DNA of 34,076 nt from DASPMP01 sp035626995 (GCA_035626995.1 DASPMP010000304.1:1-34076); one strand, 5' to 3'. Shown: positions 1-8,793, counted from the stretch's first letter. Numbers and translations: made by a program. The notes: generated from the sequence alone by a model not told the origin.

Positions 1-15
1 ACCCAAGGCGCCGAG

Positions 16-633
16 ATGAAGCTCGACGAGCACCAGCAGGACGCGCTGCGCGAGCTCTTCAACGTCGGCATGCATCGCGCCGCCGCCTCGTTGAGCGAGC
101 TGACCCGGCAGCGAATCCTCGTGGACCTCCCGAAGGTCTGGATCGTTCCCATCGAAGAAATCCAGTCGCAATTGTCATCCATGGTCGAGGGAGACCTCGC
201 CACCGTGCACCAGATTTTCGCTGGACCCGTGGCGGGGGACGCGGTACTCCTCCTGGAATACGAGAAGGCTGCGCTGCTGACGCGTCTGATGACGGATGGT
301 CAGGTCGCCGGCGCCGGTCGCCTCGATCAGTCCGCACGGGAGGTACTCGCTGAGGTGGGGAATGTCGTGCTGGGGGCCTGTCTGAGCGCGTTTGGCGACA
401 TGCTCAAAGTGGGCGTGTCGTTTTCCGTCCCTCGCCTGCATGTCGAGTCCCTGAGCGGCGTATTGCGCTCGCTGCACGTGGACAGCACCGAATTGCGCTA
501 TGCCGTGATCGCCGGAACCCGTTTTCGCCTGAGTGAACTCGAGGTGGACGGCTACCTCATCGTCGCCGTGGGTGTGACGTCATTGACGCGGATCATGACC
601 GCGCTGGCGCGGCAGGCACGGGCGAGTGGATAA
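16..633 (+). CDS. cheC: CheC-family chemotaxis phosphatase
   Basis: This 205-residue protein matches the CheC family, which dephosphorylates CheY-P-type receiver domains in the cytoplasm. Both halves of the duplicated fold carry the family signature E-x2-N followed 23 residues later by Pro: E13/N16/P39 in the first half and E113/N116/P139 in the second. Both catalytic sites therefore look intact, as in active two-site CheC proteins. There is no signal peptide or membrane segment. The ATG overlaps, in ATGA fashion, a stop codon of a frame that enters from the left edge (last codons at 2-19). An upstream gene, possibly a response regulator, therefore probably ends here and is coupled to this one. 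The stop overlaps the start of the downstream histidine kinase by 8 bases, so the genes are likely one operon. The family assignment is firm. Which receiver it acts on cannot be read from the sequence. Confidence 0.88.
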   Translation: MKLDEHQQDALRELFNVGMHRAAASLSELTRQRILVDLPKVWIVPIEEIQSQLSSMVEGDLATVHQIFAGPVAGDAVLLLEYEKAALLTRLMTDGQVAGAGRLDQSAREVLAEVGNVVLGACLSAFGDMLKVGVSFSVPRLHVESLSGVLRSLHVDSTELRYAVIAGTRFRLSELEVDGYLIVAVGVTSLTRIMTALARQARASG

Positions 634-1849
634 CGCTCGACGCGCGCCGGAAAACGTCGACACCACGCAAGAGATGCTGCGACTGGCCGGCGACATGCTG
701 GACGTCGGCATCATGATGATCGATCGGGACTGCCGCATCGTCACCTGGAACAAATGGCTCGAGAACGCGAGCGGCATTCCCGCGTCTGCCGTGCTTGGAC
801 GTCCGCTGGCGAGCCTGGGACCGAACGTGATCGCGCCAAGCGGCGAGGCGGCATTTGCCCGCGCGCTCAATGGCGGCACGGTGGTGCATTCGCACTGGCT
901 GCACCAGTGGTTGCTGCGGTTTCCGCCACCGGCGCGGCATGGCGCCTTCGCGCACATGCAGCAAAGCGCGCGCATCGCGCCGGTTCGCGGTACGGATGGG
1001 AGCACCACCGGCGCGGTGGCATTCATCGAAGATGTCACGGAGCGCGTGGCCGCCGAGGACGAGCTTCGGCACGCGACGCGCGCCGCGCAGGCCGCGAACC
1101 GCGCGAAGTCCGAGTTCCTCGCCGCCATGAGTCATGAGCTCCGCACGCCGGTGGGCGCCATTTCCGGATATACAGATATTCTCATGGAAGGGATGGCCGG
1201 CGAGCTCAATCCGGTCCAGCGAGAACACCTCTCGCGCATCAAGAGCGTCGGGGTGCACCTGCTGCACATTGTCGATGAGATCCTGACCTTCGCCCGGCTT
1301 GAAGCGCGTGTCGATCGTGCGGACATGACGCGCGTGGACGTCAACCTGATTGCGCGCGAGGCGGCGGCGGCGGTGGAGCCGCTGGCGCGACGCAAGGCGC
1401 TGGAGTTCCGTATCGAGCATCCTGACGGCGCTCTGTTCGTCACAACCGACGCCACCAAATTGCGCCAGATCCTGATCAACCTGCTTGGCAATGCCGTGAA
1501 GTTCACGCAGCAGGGTTCGGTCGTCATGGAAGTCTCGACGACAGCGATCGCGATTACGATCAGCGTTCGGGATACCGGATCGGGAATCAGTCCACCGGAC
1601 CTTCAGCGCATCTTCGAGCCGTTCGTGCAAGCGCGCGGGAATCTTTCCAGGGCCCACGAGGGAACGGGGTTGGGCCTGTCGGTCAGCCGCCAGCTCGCAC
1701 AGCTCCTCGGCGGCGACATCACCGTGCAGAGCACTCCGGGCGTCGGCTCGACCTTCAACGTGACGTTGCCCCTGGACGTAACAGCGGCCACCGCCGCGCC
1801 CGTTTTGACGGCGGCTGCACCTGCCCGCCCGCAACCACAGGTGAGCTGA
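626..1849 (+). CDS. PAS-domain sensor histidine kinase
   Basis: This is a 407-residue soluble sensor kinase that autophosphorylates a histidine and would pass the phosphate to a response regulator. Residues about 18-140 form a PAS-like sensor domain. HisKA follows with the H-box FLAAMSHELRTP (phospho-accepting H170). The HATPase domain shows the N-box LINLLGNAVKF (N285, N289), the G1 box DTGSG at 316-320 and the G2 box GTGLGLS near 346-352. There are no transmembrane segments, so the input is cytoplasmic. The GTG start lies inside the last codons of cheC (8-base overlap), which implies translational coupling. An internal Met at residue 17 is a less likely alternative start. The C-terminal tail of about 25 residues is rich in Ala and Pro and has no recognisable domain. 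The cognate regulator is not in the window. The pairing with a CheC phosphatase suggests that both act on the same phospho-receiver. Confidence 0.9.
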   Translation: MDNARRAPENVDTTQEMLRLAGDMLDVGIMMIDRDCRIVTWNKWLENASGIPASAVLGRPLASLGPNVIAPSGEAAFARALNGGTVVHSHWLHQWLLRFPPPARHGAFAHMQQSARIAPVRGTDGSTTGAVAFIEDVTERVAAEDELRHATRAAQAANRAKSEFLAAMSHELRTPVGAISGYTDILMEGMAGELNPVQREHLSRIKSVGVHLLHIVDEILTFARLEARVDRADMTRVDVNLIAREAAAAVEPLARRKALEFRIEHPDGALFVTTDATKLRQILINLLGNAVKFTQQGSVVMEVSTTAIAITISVRDTGSGISPPDLQRIFEPFVQARGNLSRAHEGTGLGLSVSRQLAQLLGGDITVQSTPGVGSTFNVTLPLDVTAATAAPVLTAAAPARPQPQVS

Positions 1850-1865
1850 CCGCAGACTGAAACCT

Positions 1866-1904
1866 TCAGTGGGCTGGCGGCGTTGTCCCAGAGTCGCCCA
1901 CTGA
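1866..1904. promoter_or_regulatory. 9-bp inverted repeat just before the permease RBS
   Basis: TCAGTGGGC (1866-1874) is perfectly complementary to GCCCACTGA (1896-1904), with a 21-nt spacer. The right arm ends one base before the GAGGA ribosome-binding site (1906-1910) of the GTG-started permease gene. In RNA it could sequester the RBS or weakly terminate the kinase transcript. In DNA it could be an operator. No T-run follows, so a classic intrinsic terminator is unlikely. Confidence 0.45.
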
Positions 1905-1913
1905 TGAGGATGC

Positions 1914-4343
1914 GTGCTCGACTTCCTTCGCCGTGACGTCCGCTTTGGTTTGCGCGCGATCGGCCGCAATCCACTGTTTGCCCTGGTTGCCGTTGTCTCG
2001 ATTGGCGTCGGAGTTGGGGCCACGACCGCAATTGTCACCCTGGCGAATACCCTGCTCCTGCAGCCTCCGCCTGGTGTTGGAAATGCCGAGCGGGTTGTCA
2101 CCGTAGGGCGGACGCAGGAAGGGCAGGGGTTCGACAACTTCTCGTATCCGAACTACCTCGACTACCGAGCTGCCGCGACGACACTGTCCGGCTTCGCGGC
2201 GATGCGTCTCGAGCCACAACCGATGAGCCTTGCCGGTCCCGCTGGCGGCGAAGCCATCGAGAGCGGCTGGGTCACCGGCAACTTCTTCGATGTCCTGCAA
2301 GCGCACCCCGCCCTGGGACGGTTCTTTCACGCGGACGAAGATTCGCCGGTGGCCGCGCCGGTCGTCGTCCTCAACCACGCATTCTGGCGCAACCGATTCG
2401 CAGCGGACCCGGGGGTTGTAGGGCAGAAGGTCGTACTGAACGGCACCCCGTTCACCGTGGTCGGCGTCGCTGCTGAAGGGTTTCATGGCCCTTTCGTGCT
2501 TTCGCCCGACGTTTGGGTCCCTCTGCATGCGACAGCGGTCAACGATCGCGGATTGTTTACGCAGCGGAGTGCGGTGTGGCTGATGGGAATCGCACGTCTG
2601 GCGCCCGGCGCCACGCTTGGGGCGGTTCAATCCCAACTCAACACCATTACCGCGTCGCTGCTGCGTGAGTATCCGCGAGCGAACGAAGGCAAGGGGATGC
2701 GTGTCGCGCCGGCGAGCCTGTTCCCCGGAGAGATGCGCGGTATCGTAGGTGGTTTTCTCGGAGTGCTTTTCGCACTCGCCGCCCTGGTGCTCATCGTGGC
2801 GAGCACCAACGTGGCCGGGATGTTGCTCGCGCGCGCGGCCGCACGCCGACGGGAGATCGCGGTGCGCCTGGCCATCGGTGCGTCACGGATGCAGCTCATT
2901 CGCCAACTGGTCGTCGAGAGCGTGCTGCTCTTTGTCGCGGCGGGCATTGCAGGCATCGGGCTCGCGCAGCTGCTCGTCAATGCGCTCATGGGCATGGTGC
3001 CGAGGCTGCCGGTCCAGCTCGCGTTCGATCCGAAGGTGGATTCGGTCGTCCTCGCATTCGCGCTTGGAGCTTCACTGCTCACCGGCTTTGCGGCCGGACT
3101 GATCCCGGCTATCCAGAGCACAAATCCGGCGCTCGTCCACGCCCTCAAGCTCGACGCAGCAAGCAGCGGCGGGCGGCGGCAGCGCCTGCGAAGCGCGCTG
3201 CTCGTGTCCCAGATCGCCTTCTCCATGCTGCTGCTCATTGTCGGTGGATTGTTCGGGCGGTCGCTGCTCAGCGCACGCGCGATCGACACAGGGTTCGAGA
3301 CGAAAGGCATTGAAATCGCCTCGCTCAACCTCGATATCGCGAACCACGATTCGGTGGCGCAGCCGCGGATCGCCAGGGCCATTCTGGAGGGCGCGGTCGC
3401 GATCCCGGGCGTTCGGCATGCCGCCTTCTCGGTGATGTTGCCACTCGATGGCGGAGGGATGGGCCTCGGTGGTATCGAGGTGGATGGGCGTTCAGCGCCC
3501 GACGAGCGGAACGGCTGGGCCATGGATTGGAACGTTGTGACACCAGATTACTTCGAGACCCTTGGCATCCCGATCGCTGCGGGACGTCCGTTCAGCGATA
3601 TCGATAATGCGGGCGCTCCTGAGGCAGCCATCCTCAACGAGACATTCGCGCGGGCATTGTTTCCCGAGGGAGATGCGCTCGGCCGCACGATGCGAAATGG
3701 CGACCGGACGCTCACCGTTGTCGGCATCGCCCGGGATGCCAGGTACCGTACCCTCGGGGAGTCACCGCGGAACTTCGTTTACGTCAACCTCGCGCAGCGG
3801 CCCATGGGACGACTGCATCTCCTCACCCGCAGCGATGCAGGCGTCAGTGTCGCACGCGAGGTGCGTCGACTCGTTCAACGCGTTGATCCCAACCTGCCCA
3901 TCCTCGACCAGCGCACGATGGAAGATCAGGCTGCCCTGTCGCTCTTTCCCCAGCGCATAGCCGTCTGGATGGCAGGCGGACTTGGCGCGGTGGCGTTTCT
4001 GCTCGCGCTGCTGGGCGTGTACGGGGTCACGGCGTATGCCGTGGCACAGCGCACCCGGGAAATTGGCGTGCGGGTCGCCCTCGGCGCGATGCGTGGCCAG
4101 GTGCTCTGGCTCGTCGTGCGTCAGGGGCTGCTTCTCGCAGGCGTAGGCGTGATCATCGGCGGAATCGCGGCGGCTGGTGTGACACGGCTGCTCTCCTCGT
4201 TGCTGTACGGCATCCATGCCACGGACGCGATCGCATTTGCCGGCGCTGCCGTGCTCTTGACGATGGCCGCGCTTGCCGCGAGCTGGATACCGGCGCGCAG
4301 GGCGGCGGCGATCAATCCGGTGACCGCATTGCGAGCAGAGTAA
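1914..4343 (+). CDS. MacB/FtsX-like ABC transporter permease (duplicated)
   Basis: This 809-residue inner-membrane protein has the duplicated architecture of acidobacterial-type orphan permeases. TM1 lies at about 21-48, followed by a MacB-like periplasmic core (about 50-270). The first FtsX module has membrane segments at about 277-300, 332-360 and 376-400. A further TM lies near 427-448, then a second periplasmic core, and a second FtsX module fills the C-terminus (about 683-809). Both FtsX modules keep the cytoplasmic coupling-helix motif after the first TM, EIAVRLAIGAS and EIGVRVALGAM. The protein ends in the typical PARRAAAINPVTALR. It lacks the N-terminal prefix domain seen in the other permease of this window (28171-30780) and has no adjacent PadR gene or ATPase. 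Family members are assumed to work with a separate ATPase in efflux or mechanotransmission; the substrate is unknown. The GTG start is preceded by GAGGA at a short 3-nt spacing. Confidence 0.88.
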   Translation: MLDFLRRDVRFGLRAIGRNPLFALVAVVSIGVGVGATTAIVTLANTLLLQPPPGVGNAERVVTVGRTQEGQGFDNFSYPNYLDYRAAATTLSGFAAMRLEPQPMSLAGPAGGEAIESGWVTGNFFDVLQAHPALGRFFHADEDSPVAAPVVVLNHAFWRNRFAADPGVVGQKVVLNGTPFTVVGVAAEGFHGPFVLSPDVWVPLHATAVNDRGLFTQRSAVWLMGIARLAPGATLGAVQSQLNTITASLLREYPRANEGKGMRVAPASLFPGEMRGIVGGFLGVLFALAALVLIVASTNVAGMLLARAAARRREIAVRLAIGASRMQLIRQLVVESVLLFVAAGIAGIGLAQLLVNALMGMVPRLPVQLAFDPKVDSVVLAFALGASLLTGFAAGLIPAIQSTNPALVHALKLDAASSGGRRQRLRSALLVSQIAFSMLLLIVGGLFGRSLLSARAIDTGFETKGIEIASLNLDIANHDSVAQPRIARAILEGAVAIPGVRHAAFSVMLPLDGGGMGLGGIEVDGRSAPDERNGWAMDWNVVTPDYFETLGIPIAAGRPFSDIDNAGAPEAAILNETFARALFPEGDALGRTMRNGDRTLTVVGIARDARYRTLGESPRNFVYVNLAQRPMGRLHLLTRSDAGVSVAREVRRLVQRVDPNLPILDQRTMEDQAALSLFPQRIAVWMAGGLGAVAFLLALLGVYGVTAYAVAQRTREIGVRVALGAMRGQVLWLVVRQGLLLAGVGVIIGGIAAAGVTRLLSSLLYGIHATDAIAFAGAAVLLTMAALAASWIPARRAAAINPVTALRAE

Positions 4344-4426
4344 AGGATCTGCGGCGGTCCGCGTCTTAATCGCGTCCTAATCCAGTCGTAATCGCGCGGG
4401 ATGGCAGTGACGCAGAAATTCCGCGC

Positions 4427-5995
4427 ATGCGTCGGATCCTTCTCGCGGCCGCCCTGTCCCTGCTGGCCAGCGCGTGCGCTGGTCGGCGAATCGCGCGCGA
4501 GAATGCGACGGCGCTCGCGGCCGCCGACGCTCGCGTGCTTCAGGGTTGTTATGACTGCCTGCTCGAGGCGCGTGCGACCTATGCCCGGCTGGCGGCGTCC
4601 CAGCATTTTCCGCGTGACACAGCGCTCGTGCGGCTATTCGAGACGCAGCTCCTTCTTGGCCTGCGTGAGAAGGAACTCCAACTGAATTGGACACCGTCGA
4701 TTGACAGCGCGAGGATGCTTGCCCCCCACCTACCGCCCGGCTTCGATGCACCGCGCCTCCTTGCAATCGTGGACGCAGTGTTCCCCGACGGCACCGGTCG
4801 AATGCCGGGATGGCCGGAACCGTTGCGGCGTCGCGTGGCGCCATACATCGCTCGCGTGTCCGAGGACGTCGCGTGGCTGCACGCGGCGCCACTTCGGCAA
4901 AGTGTGCGCGAGTATCTCGCACTGGCACTCGATTGCTCGCACGATGGCAAGGTGCTGGCCCCGCAGCGGCCGCCTGGCGCGCCGCACCGCCGTCCCATCC
5001 TCCAGCCGGGGGCGTCGCCGCTCGTCATGTACCGCACTGCGATCTGCCTTGGCCAGGACACCATCATGCTGCAGGCGACGCGGGCGCATGTTCCTGAGTT
5101 TCCTGAGGCTGCCTACTTCATCGCAAACAGCGCTTCGTTTTTTGCCGAGGAGAATGGTGGAGTCGACGCAGCGCGGCTATACGCGGAAGCGCGCAGCCGG
5201 TTCCCGCAGTCGCCATCGGTGCAGTACATGAGCGGATGGCTGGCGTCCAACGTCAACGAGTGCGACGCAGCGCTGCGGTTCTTCGACGCGACGGTGTCCA
5301 TCGACTCGACCCACGAGATGGCGTGGCTGCAGCGAACCATCTGTCTGTCATCACTGAAGCGTGATTCCGCGGCCATCGCTTCCGCGACACATGTGATCGC
5401 TCTCGGGACCGGATTCGCAGGGCAAGGCTACTATTGGCGCGCGGTGAGCCATCATCGTCTGCGCAATCTGGACGCTGCGCGAGCCGACATCGAAGTGGCG
5501 AAACGTCAGGCCCGGAGTCCGAGCTCCCTGACCGTGGCTGGTGTCATCGAACATGACCAGGGCGACCTACCGGTGGCGGAGCAAGATCTGCTGGCTGCGC
5601 GGGCCGAGTTGCGTGGGGACGAGAACTGCACGGCGGCGTGGTATCTGGGGCTGGTGTACGCGAAGCAGCAACGGGCGCCCGATGCGGCGGGTGCGTTCGA
5701 GGCAGCCATGCGGTGCTACGACATCAAGGTCGCAGACGCGCGGTACCGCATCGCACACCTGCAGGCGAGGCCCACGCGCTATCCCGAGGTGCGCGCGAAA
5801 CGCATCGCGTCAATAGTTGCGGATACGGTGGACAACCGATCGCGCTACTTTGCCTCGGCATTCAATGCCGCGGGGCACGTCGCCAATTCCGGAGACCTGT
5901 CTCGCGCGTTGCGCCTCGTGGACGTGGCGGCATCCGATCCGAAGCTGGCAGAGCCCGTTGCCAGGCTGCGCGCGGCGATCGCCGCCGTGCGCTGA
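4427..5995 (+). CDS. Putative TPR-repeat lipoprotein
   Basis: I recognise no named family for this 522-residue protein. Residues 1-17 form a short signal ending in LLASAC, with C17 as the likely lipidation site. The lipobox is imperfect because Ala sits at the -3 position. The N-terminal half (about 18-240) has no clear domain. From about 240 to 470, helix-turn-helix pairs show the tetratricopeptide pattern, for example around CDAALRFFDATVSID, NLDAARADIEVAK and APDAAGAFEAAMR. This suggests a protein-protein interaction scaffold anchored in the envelope. It stands alone after an 83-base gap from the permease gene, and no strong ribosome-binding site is visible before the ATG. No enzyme motif is visible, so any pathway assignment would be a guess. 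Confidence 0.75.
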   Translation: MRRILLAAALSLLASACAGRRIARENATALAAADARVLQGCYDCLLEARATYARLAASQHFPRDTALVRLFETQLLLGLREKELQLNWTPSIDSARMLAPHLPPGFDAPRLLAIVDAVFPDGTGRMPGWPEPLRRRVAPYIARVSEDVAWLHAAPLRQSVREYLALALDCSHDGKVLAPQRPPGAPHRRPILQPGASPLVMYRTAICLGQDTIMLQATRAHVPEFPEAAYFIANSASFFAEENGGVDAARLYAEARSRFPQSPSVQYMSGWLASNVNECDAALRFFDATVSIDSTHEMAWLQRTICLSSLKRDSAAIASATHVIALGTGFAGQGYYWRAVSHHRLRNLDAARADIEVAKRQARSPSSLTVAGVIEHDQGDLPVAEQDLLAARAELRGDENCTAAWYLGLVYAKQQRAPDAAGAFEAAMRCYDIKVADARYRIAHLQARPTRYPEVRAKRIASIVADTVDNRSRYFASAFNAAGHVANSGDLSRALRLVDVAASDPKLAEPVARLRAAIAAVR

Positions 5996-6059
5996 CGCGC
6001 ACTCTTCCGCGTTCCGGCGCGAGACGGTAAAGTCACATCAAACTCCATCCGAGGGAATC

Positions 6060-6593
6060 ATGAGAGCTGCACTCGTCAGATCGTTCATCGCCCTCGTGGC
6101 ATTGCCCGGCGTCGGCATTGCGCAAAATGGCCAGCCGGTCACGCCACGCTCGGAGCTCATGGCGCACTTCGACATGTCCATGCGGAAGGTCGTTGCGCTG
6201 GCGCAGGCCATGCCGGAATCCGCGTATCGCTGGAAGCCTGAACCGGCGGCCATGGAGGTCGGGCAGGTGTTCGCGCACATCGCGAACTACAACTTCGGGT
6301 ATCTGAGCGGCAACATGGGGGTCATGCTGCCAGCGGGGATCAAGCGCGACACGCTGGAGGCGATGCGAAACAAGGCGCAGGTCGTGGCGCTGTTGACGCG
6401 CTCGATGGAGTATGTGAAGCAGAGCGTCGCCGCCATGCCCGCGGAACAACTGGAGAAGCAGACGCAGCTCTATGGACGCACGGTGCCCCAATGGGCGGTA
6501 CTCATGCAGCTCGTCGCGCACATGAACGAGCACCTCGGGCAGTCCATCGCGTACGCACGAGCGAACAAAATCGTTCCGCCCTGGTCCGGCTAG
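6060..6593 (+). CDS. Secreted DinB-like protein
   Basis: This 177-residue protein has an N-terminal signal peptide (hydrophobic stretch about 4-20, likely cleavage around A21) followed by a DinB/DfsB-like four-helix bundle. Members of this superfamily bind a divalent metal through three histidines. Here H73 (FAHIANYNF) and H154/H158 (HMNEHLGQ) fit that triad. Known superfamily members include thiol transferases (bacillithiol and mycothiol S-transferases), but many are uncharacterised and secreted forms have no assigned reaction. The ATG is chosen because GAGGGA lies a few bases upstream and because it starts directly at the signal peptide. The open frame itself extends further 5' without coding character. 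It is followed 33 bases later by the ligase gene on the same strand. Confidence 0.82.
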   Translation: MRAALVRSFIALVALPGVGIAQNGQPVTPRSELMAHFDMSMRKVVALAQAMPESAYRWKPEPAAMEVGQVFAHIANYNFGYLSGNMGVMLPAGIKRDTLEAMRNKAQVVALLTRSMEYVKQSVAAMPAEQLEKQTQLYGRTVPQWAVLMQLVAHMNEHLGQSIAYARANKIVPPWSG

Positions 6594-6626
6594 CGCGGGC
6601 CGTTTCGCACCGACGGACGCGCGATC

Positions 6627-8177
6627 ATGAGGCTGGCGACGCTCGTTGAGACATCCGCGGAAGTCGCGGGCACGTCGCGCCGGCGCGAGAAAACAGCAAA
6701 GCTCGCAAGCCTGCTGAAGGGGCTGGACGCAGACGAGGCAGCGATCGCGGTGGGTTTCCTCATCGGATGGCCGCGGCAGGGAAAGATAGGCGTCGGGTGG
6801 GCGACGATTTCAGAAGCACGGAGCGTGCAGGGTTCGGCGCATCCGCTCCTCACACTTCGCGACGTTGACGTGGTGTTATCAGCGTTGCAGCAAGCGTCGG
6901 GGAAGGGTTCTTCGGCAAAGCGCCGAGAGCTCGTGCACGATCTCTTCGCGCGCGCCACCGAAGCGGAGCAGGAATTCCTCGCCGCCCTCCTCGTTGGCGA
7001 AGTTCGGCACGGCGCATTGGAAGGAGTGATGCTGGATGCGGTCGCGATAGCGGCTGACGTCCAGTCAGAAAAGCTGCGTCGCGCGGTCATGCTCGCCGGC
7101 GATCTCGGTGCCGTGGCTGCCGCCGTGTGCGCGGGCGGCGACGCGGCCCTGGCGGCACTCGCATCGTATCGCCTGGAGCTCTTTCGTCCGGTGCAGCCCA
7201 TGCTCGCGGATTCCGCGGATGATGTCGTGGAAGGAATGGCCACCGCGGGTGGCGGCGAGGTCGCGATCGAGTGGAAGCTCGATGGCGCTCGCATTCAGGT
7301 CCATCGCGCCGGCGATCGTGTGGCGATCTATACGCGCAACCTCAACGAGGTCACACCGCGTCTTCCGGAAGTGACCGCGGTCGTGCTCGCGCTGGATGCG
7401 CGCGAGCTCATTCTCGACGGTGAGGTCCTTGCCCTGGCGAGCGACGGACGGCCGCTGTCCTTCCAGGACACGATGGGGCGCTTCGGACGGCGGCTCGACG
7501 TCGAGACGTTACGCGCAGAACGTCCACTCACGCCGTTCTTCTTCGATGTCCTGCTGTGCGACGGCGAGGAAACACTCGATCGCCCCCTGCGCGATCGGCT
7601 TGCCGTGCTGGATCGCCTGCTCGCGCCAGGCGCACGCGTCCCGCGAATGAGCACCAGCGACGTCGACGCAGCGACGCGCTTCCAGGCAGACGCACTCGCC
7701 AGAGGCCATGAGGGAGTGCTCGTGAAGGCGCTGAACGCCCCCTACTCGGCGGGGCGGCGAGGATCCGCGTGGGTGAAGGTGAAGACCGCGAAGACCCTCG
7801 ATCTCGTGGTGCTGGCCGTGGAATGGGGAAGTGGTCGGCGGCAGGGCCGGCTGTCCAACCTTCACCTCGGTGCACGCGATCCTGCCACGGGCGGGTTTGT
7901 CATGCTCGGAAAGACATTCAAGGGCATGACCGACGAATTGCTCGAGTGGCAGACCAGGGAGCTGCTCGCGCGAGAGACGCACCGGTCCGGGCACGTCGTG
8001 CACGTGCGACCGGAACTGGTCGTCGAGATCGCATTCAACGACGTGCAACGGAGCACGCAGTATCCGGGGGGCGTGGCGCTGCGCTTCGCGCGGGTGAAGG
8101 GGTATCGGCCGGACAAGCGCGTGGACGAGGCGGACACCATCGATACCGTGCGGGCGTACCTGCCGGCCCGCGATTGA
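6627..8177 (+). CDS. ATP-dependent DNA ligase
   Basis: This 516-residue enzyme seals nicks through an enzyme-AMP intermediate. Residues about 1-175 form the N-terminal DNA-binding domain typical of archaeal and actinobacterial LigB-type ligases. The adenylation domain carries motif I EWKLDGAR (nucleophile K217, with D219, G220, R222), motif III LILDGEV (D264-E266), motif IV HEGVLVK (E362, K367) and motif V WVKVK (K384, K386). An OB-fold domain ends the protein. The length is normal for the family and every catalytic motif is present. It lacks the polymerase and phosphoesterase domains of LigD. Two Ku genes lie about 18 kb downstream, so it is a candidate end-joining or backup ligase in addition to the essential NAD-dependent LigA, which is not in this window. 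Its stop is 2 bases before the next start, which suggests co-transcription. Confidence 0.93.
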   Translation: MRLATLVETSAEVAGTSRRREKTAKLASLLKGLDADEAAIAVGFLIGWPRQGKIGVGWATISEARSVQGSAHPLLTLRDVDVVLSALQQASGKGSSAKRRELVHDLFARATEAEQEFLAALLVGEVRHGALEGVMLDAVAIAADVQSEKLRRAVMLAGDLGAVAAAVCAGGDAALAALASYRLELFRPVQPMLADSADDVVEGMATAGGGEVAIEWKLDGARIQVHRAGDRVAIYTRNLNEVTPRLPEVTAVVLALDARELILDGEVLALASDGRPLSFQDTMGRFGRRLDVETLRAERPLTPFFFDVLLCDGEETLDRPLRDRLAVLDRLLAPGARVPRMSTSDVDAATRFQADALARGHEGVLVKALNAPYSAGRRGSAWVKVKTAKTLDLVVLAVEWGSGRRQGRLSNLHLGARDPATGGFVMLGKTFKGMTDELLEWQTRELLARETHRSGHVVHVRPELVVEIAFNDVQRSTQYPGGVALRFARVKGYRPDKRVDEADTIDTVRAYLPARD

Positions 8178-8179
8178 AC

Positions 8180-8707
8180 ATGGTTGCTGGGTCAGGCATT
8201 GCATCGTCCCAATCCGTGCGCCATTGCGACTTCCGTCTCCCGATCCTGGCCGTCGGCCTCTTGTGCACGCCGGTCGGTAAGTCAGCAGCGCAGGATCCGC
8301 TGCCGCCACTTCCCGCATCCACAATCACCACACCAGAGATACGGGGAGCACAGTTCCCGACATCCGCTGGGCCGAGAATCCGGCTCTCCGCGGAGAATGT
8401 CAGCGTGCGCGACGTGCTGTTTGCCATTGGCCAGATCTCTGGAGTGAATGTGGTCGTTTCGCCGGACGTCAACGCGCGGGTGAGCGCCGTCCTGCAAAAC
8501 GTGACCGGGGATGAGGCGATCCAGGCTATCGTCGATGCCGCCGGACTGACAATTCTGAAGCCGCTCCGCGCCGAAGGTGCGACGACCGTGTTCCTCCAGG
8601 CGCCGGTGAACATCAACAGCGCCACCGCGCGCGAGATCACGGACCGATTCGGCGTCAGTCGCGAGATCGCTGGCCTGATCGTGGAAACGCAGCCCGCGCG
8701 ACCCTGA
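8180..8707 (+). CDS. Secreted protein with STN/secretin-N0-like domain
   Basis: This is a 175-residue exported protein. A hydrophobic segment (about 19-32) ends near SAAQ, consistent with signal-peptide cleavage around residues 36-38. An in-frame GTG at 8216 would give a tighter signal peptide, so the start is uncertain. Residues about 66-127 match the short secretin/TonB N-terminal fold, with the pattern IRLSAENVSVRDVLFAIG, then a NVVVSPDV strand, then a second helix EAIQAIVDAAGLTI. That fold occurs in PilQ-type secretins, TonB-dependent transducers and FecR-like proteins. No secretin pore or barrel domain follows, so this is a stand-alone domain. The C-terminal 30 residues (VNINSATAREITDRFGV onwards) resemble the ComEA helix-hairpin-helix signature. 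It may be coupled to the ligase gene by position. Function is unknown. Confidence 0.72.
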   Translation: MVAGSGIASSQSVRHCDFRLPILAVGLLCTPVGKSAAQDPLPPLPASTITTPEIRGAQFPTSAGPRIRLSAENVSVRDVLFAIGQISGVNVVVSPDVNARVSAVLQNVTGDEAIQAIVDAAGLTILKPLRAEGATTVFLQAPVNINSATAREITDRFGVSREIAGLIVETQPARP

Positions 8708-8734
8708 ACTGATCGCGCGACGACGCCGGGCCGA

Positions 8735-8780
8735 GGGGTTCCCGTAGGGCAGCGACCGGGTCACATTGTTCCGGAACCCC
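8735..8780. other. Inverted repeat upstream of tldD-like gene 1
   Basis: GGGGTTCC (8735-8742) pairs with GGAACCCC (8773-8780) across a 30-nt loop. The right arm ends 13 bases before the ATG of the first TldD gene. It could end the STN-domain transcript or occlude the following RBS. There is no T-run. The remaining bases of this 86-bp gap show no convincing promoter. Confidence 0.3.
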
Positions 8781-8793
8781 AGCCCCAGGTCCG

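Noticed and set aside
2..19. 3' end of a gene entering from the left edge
   Set aside because: The frame has a stop in ATGA overlap with the CheC start, but only five codons are visible, too few to annotate as a gene.
593..2137. Long minus-strand open frame opposite the histidine kinase
   Set aside because: It mirrors the kinase coding sequence; the product is Arg-rich with no recognisable fold.
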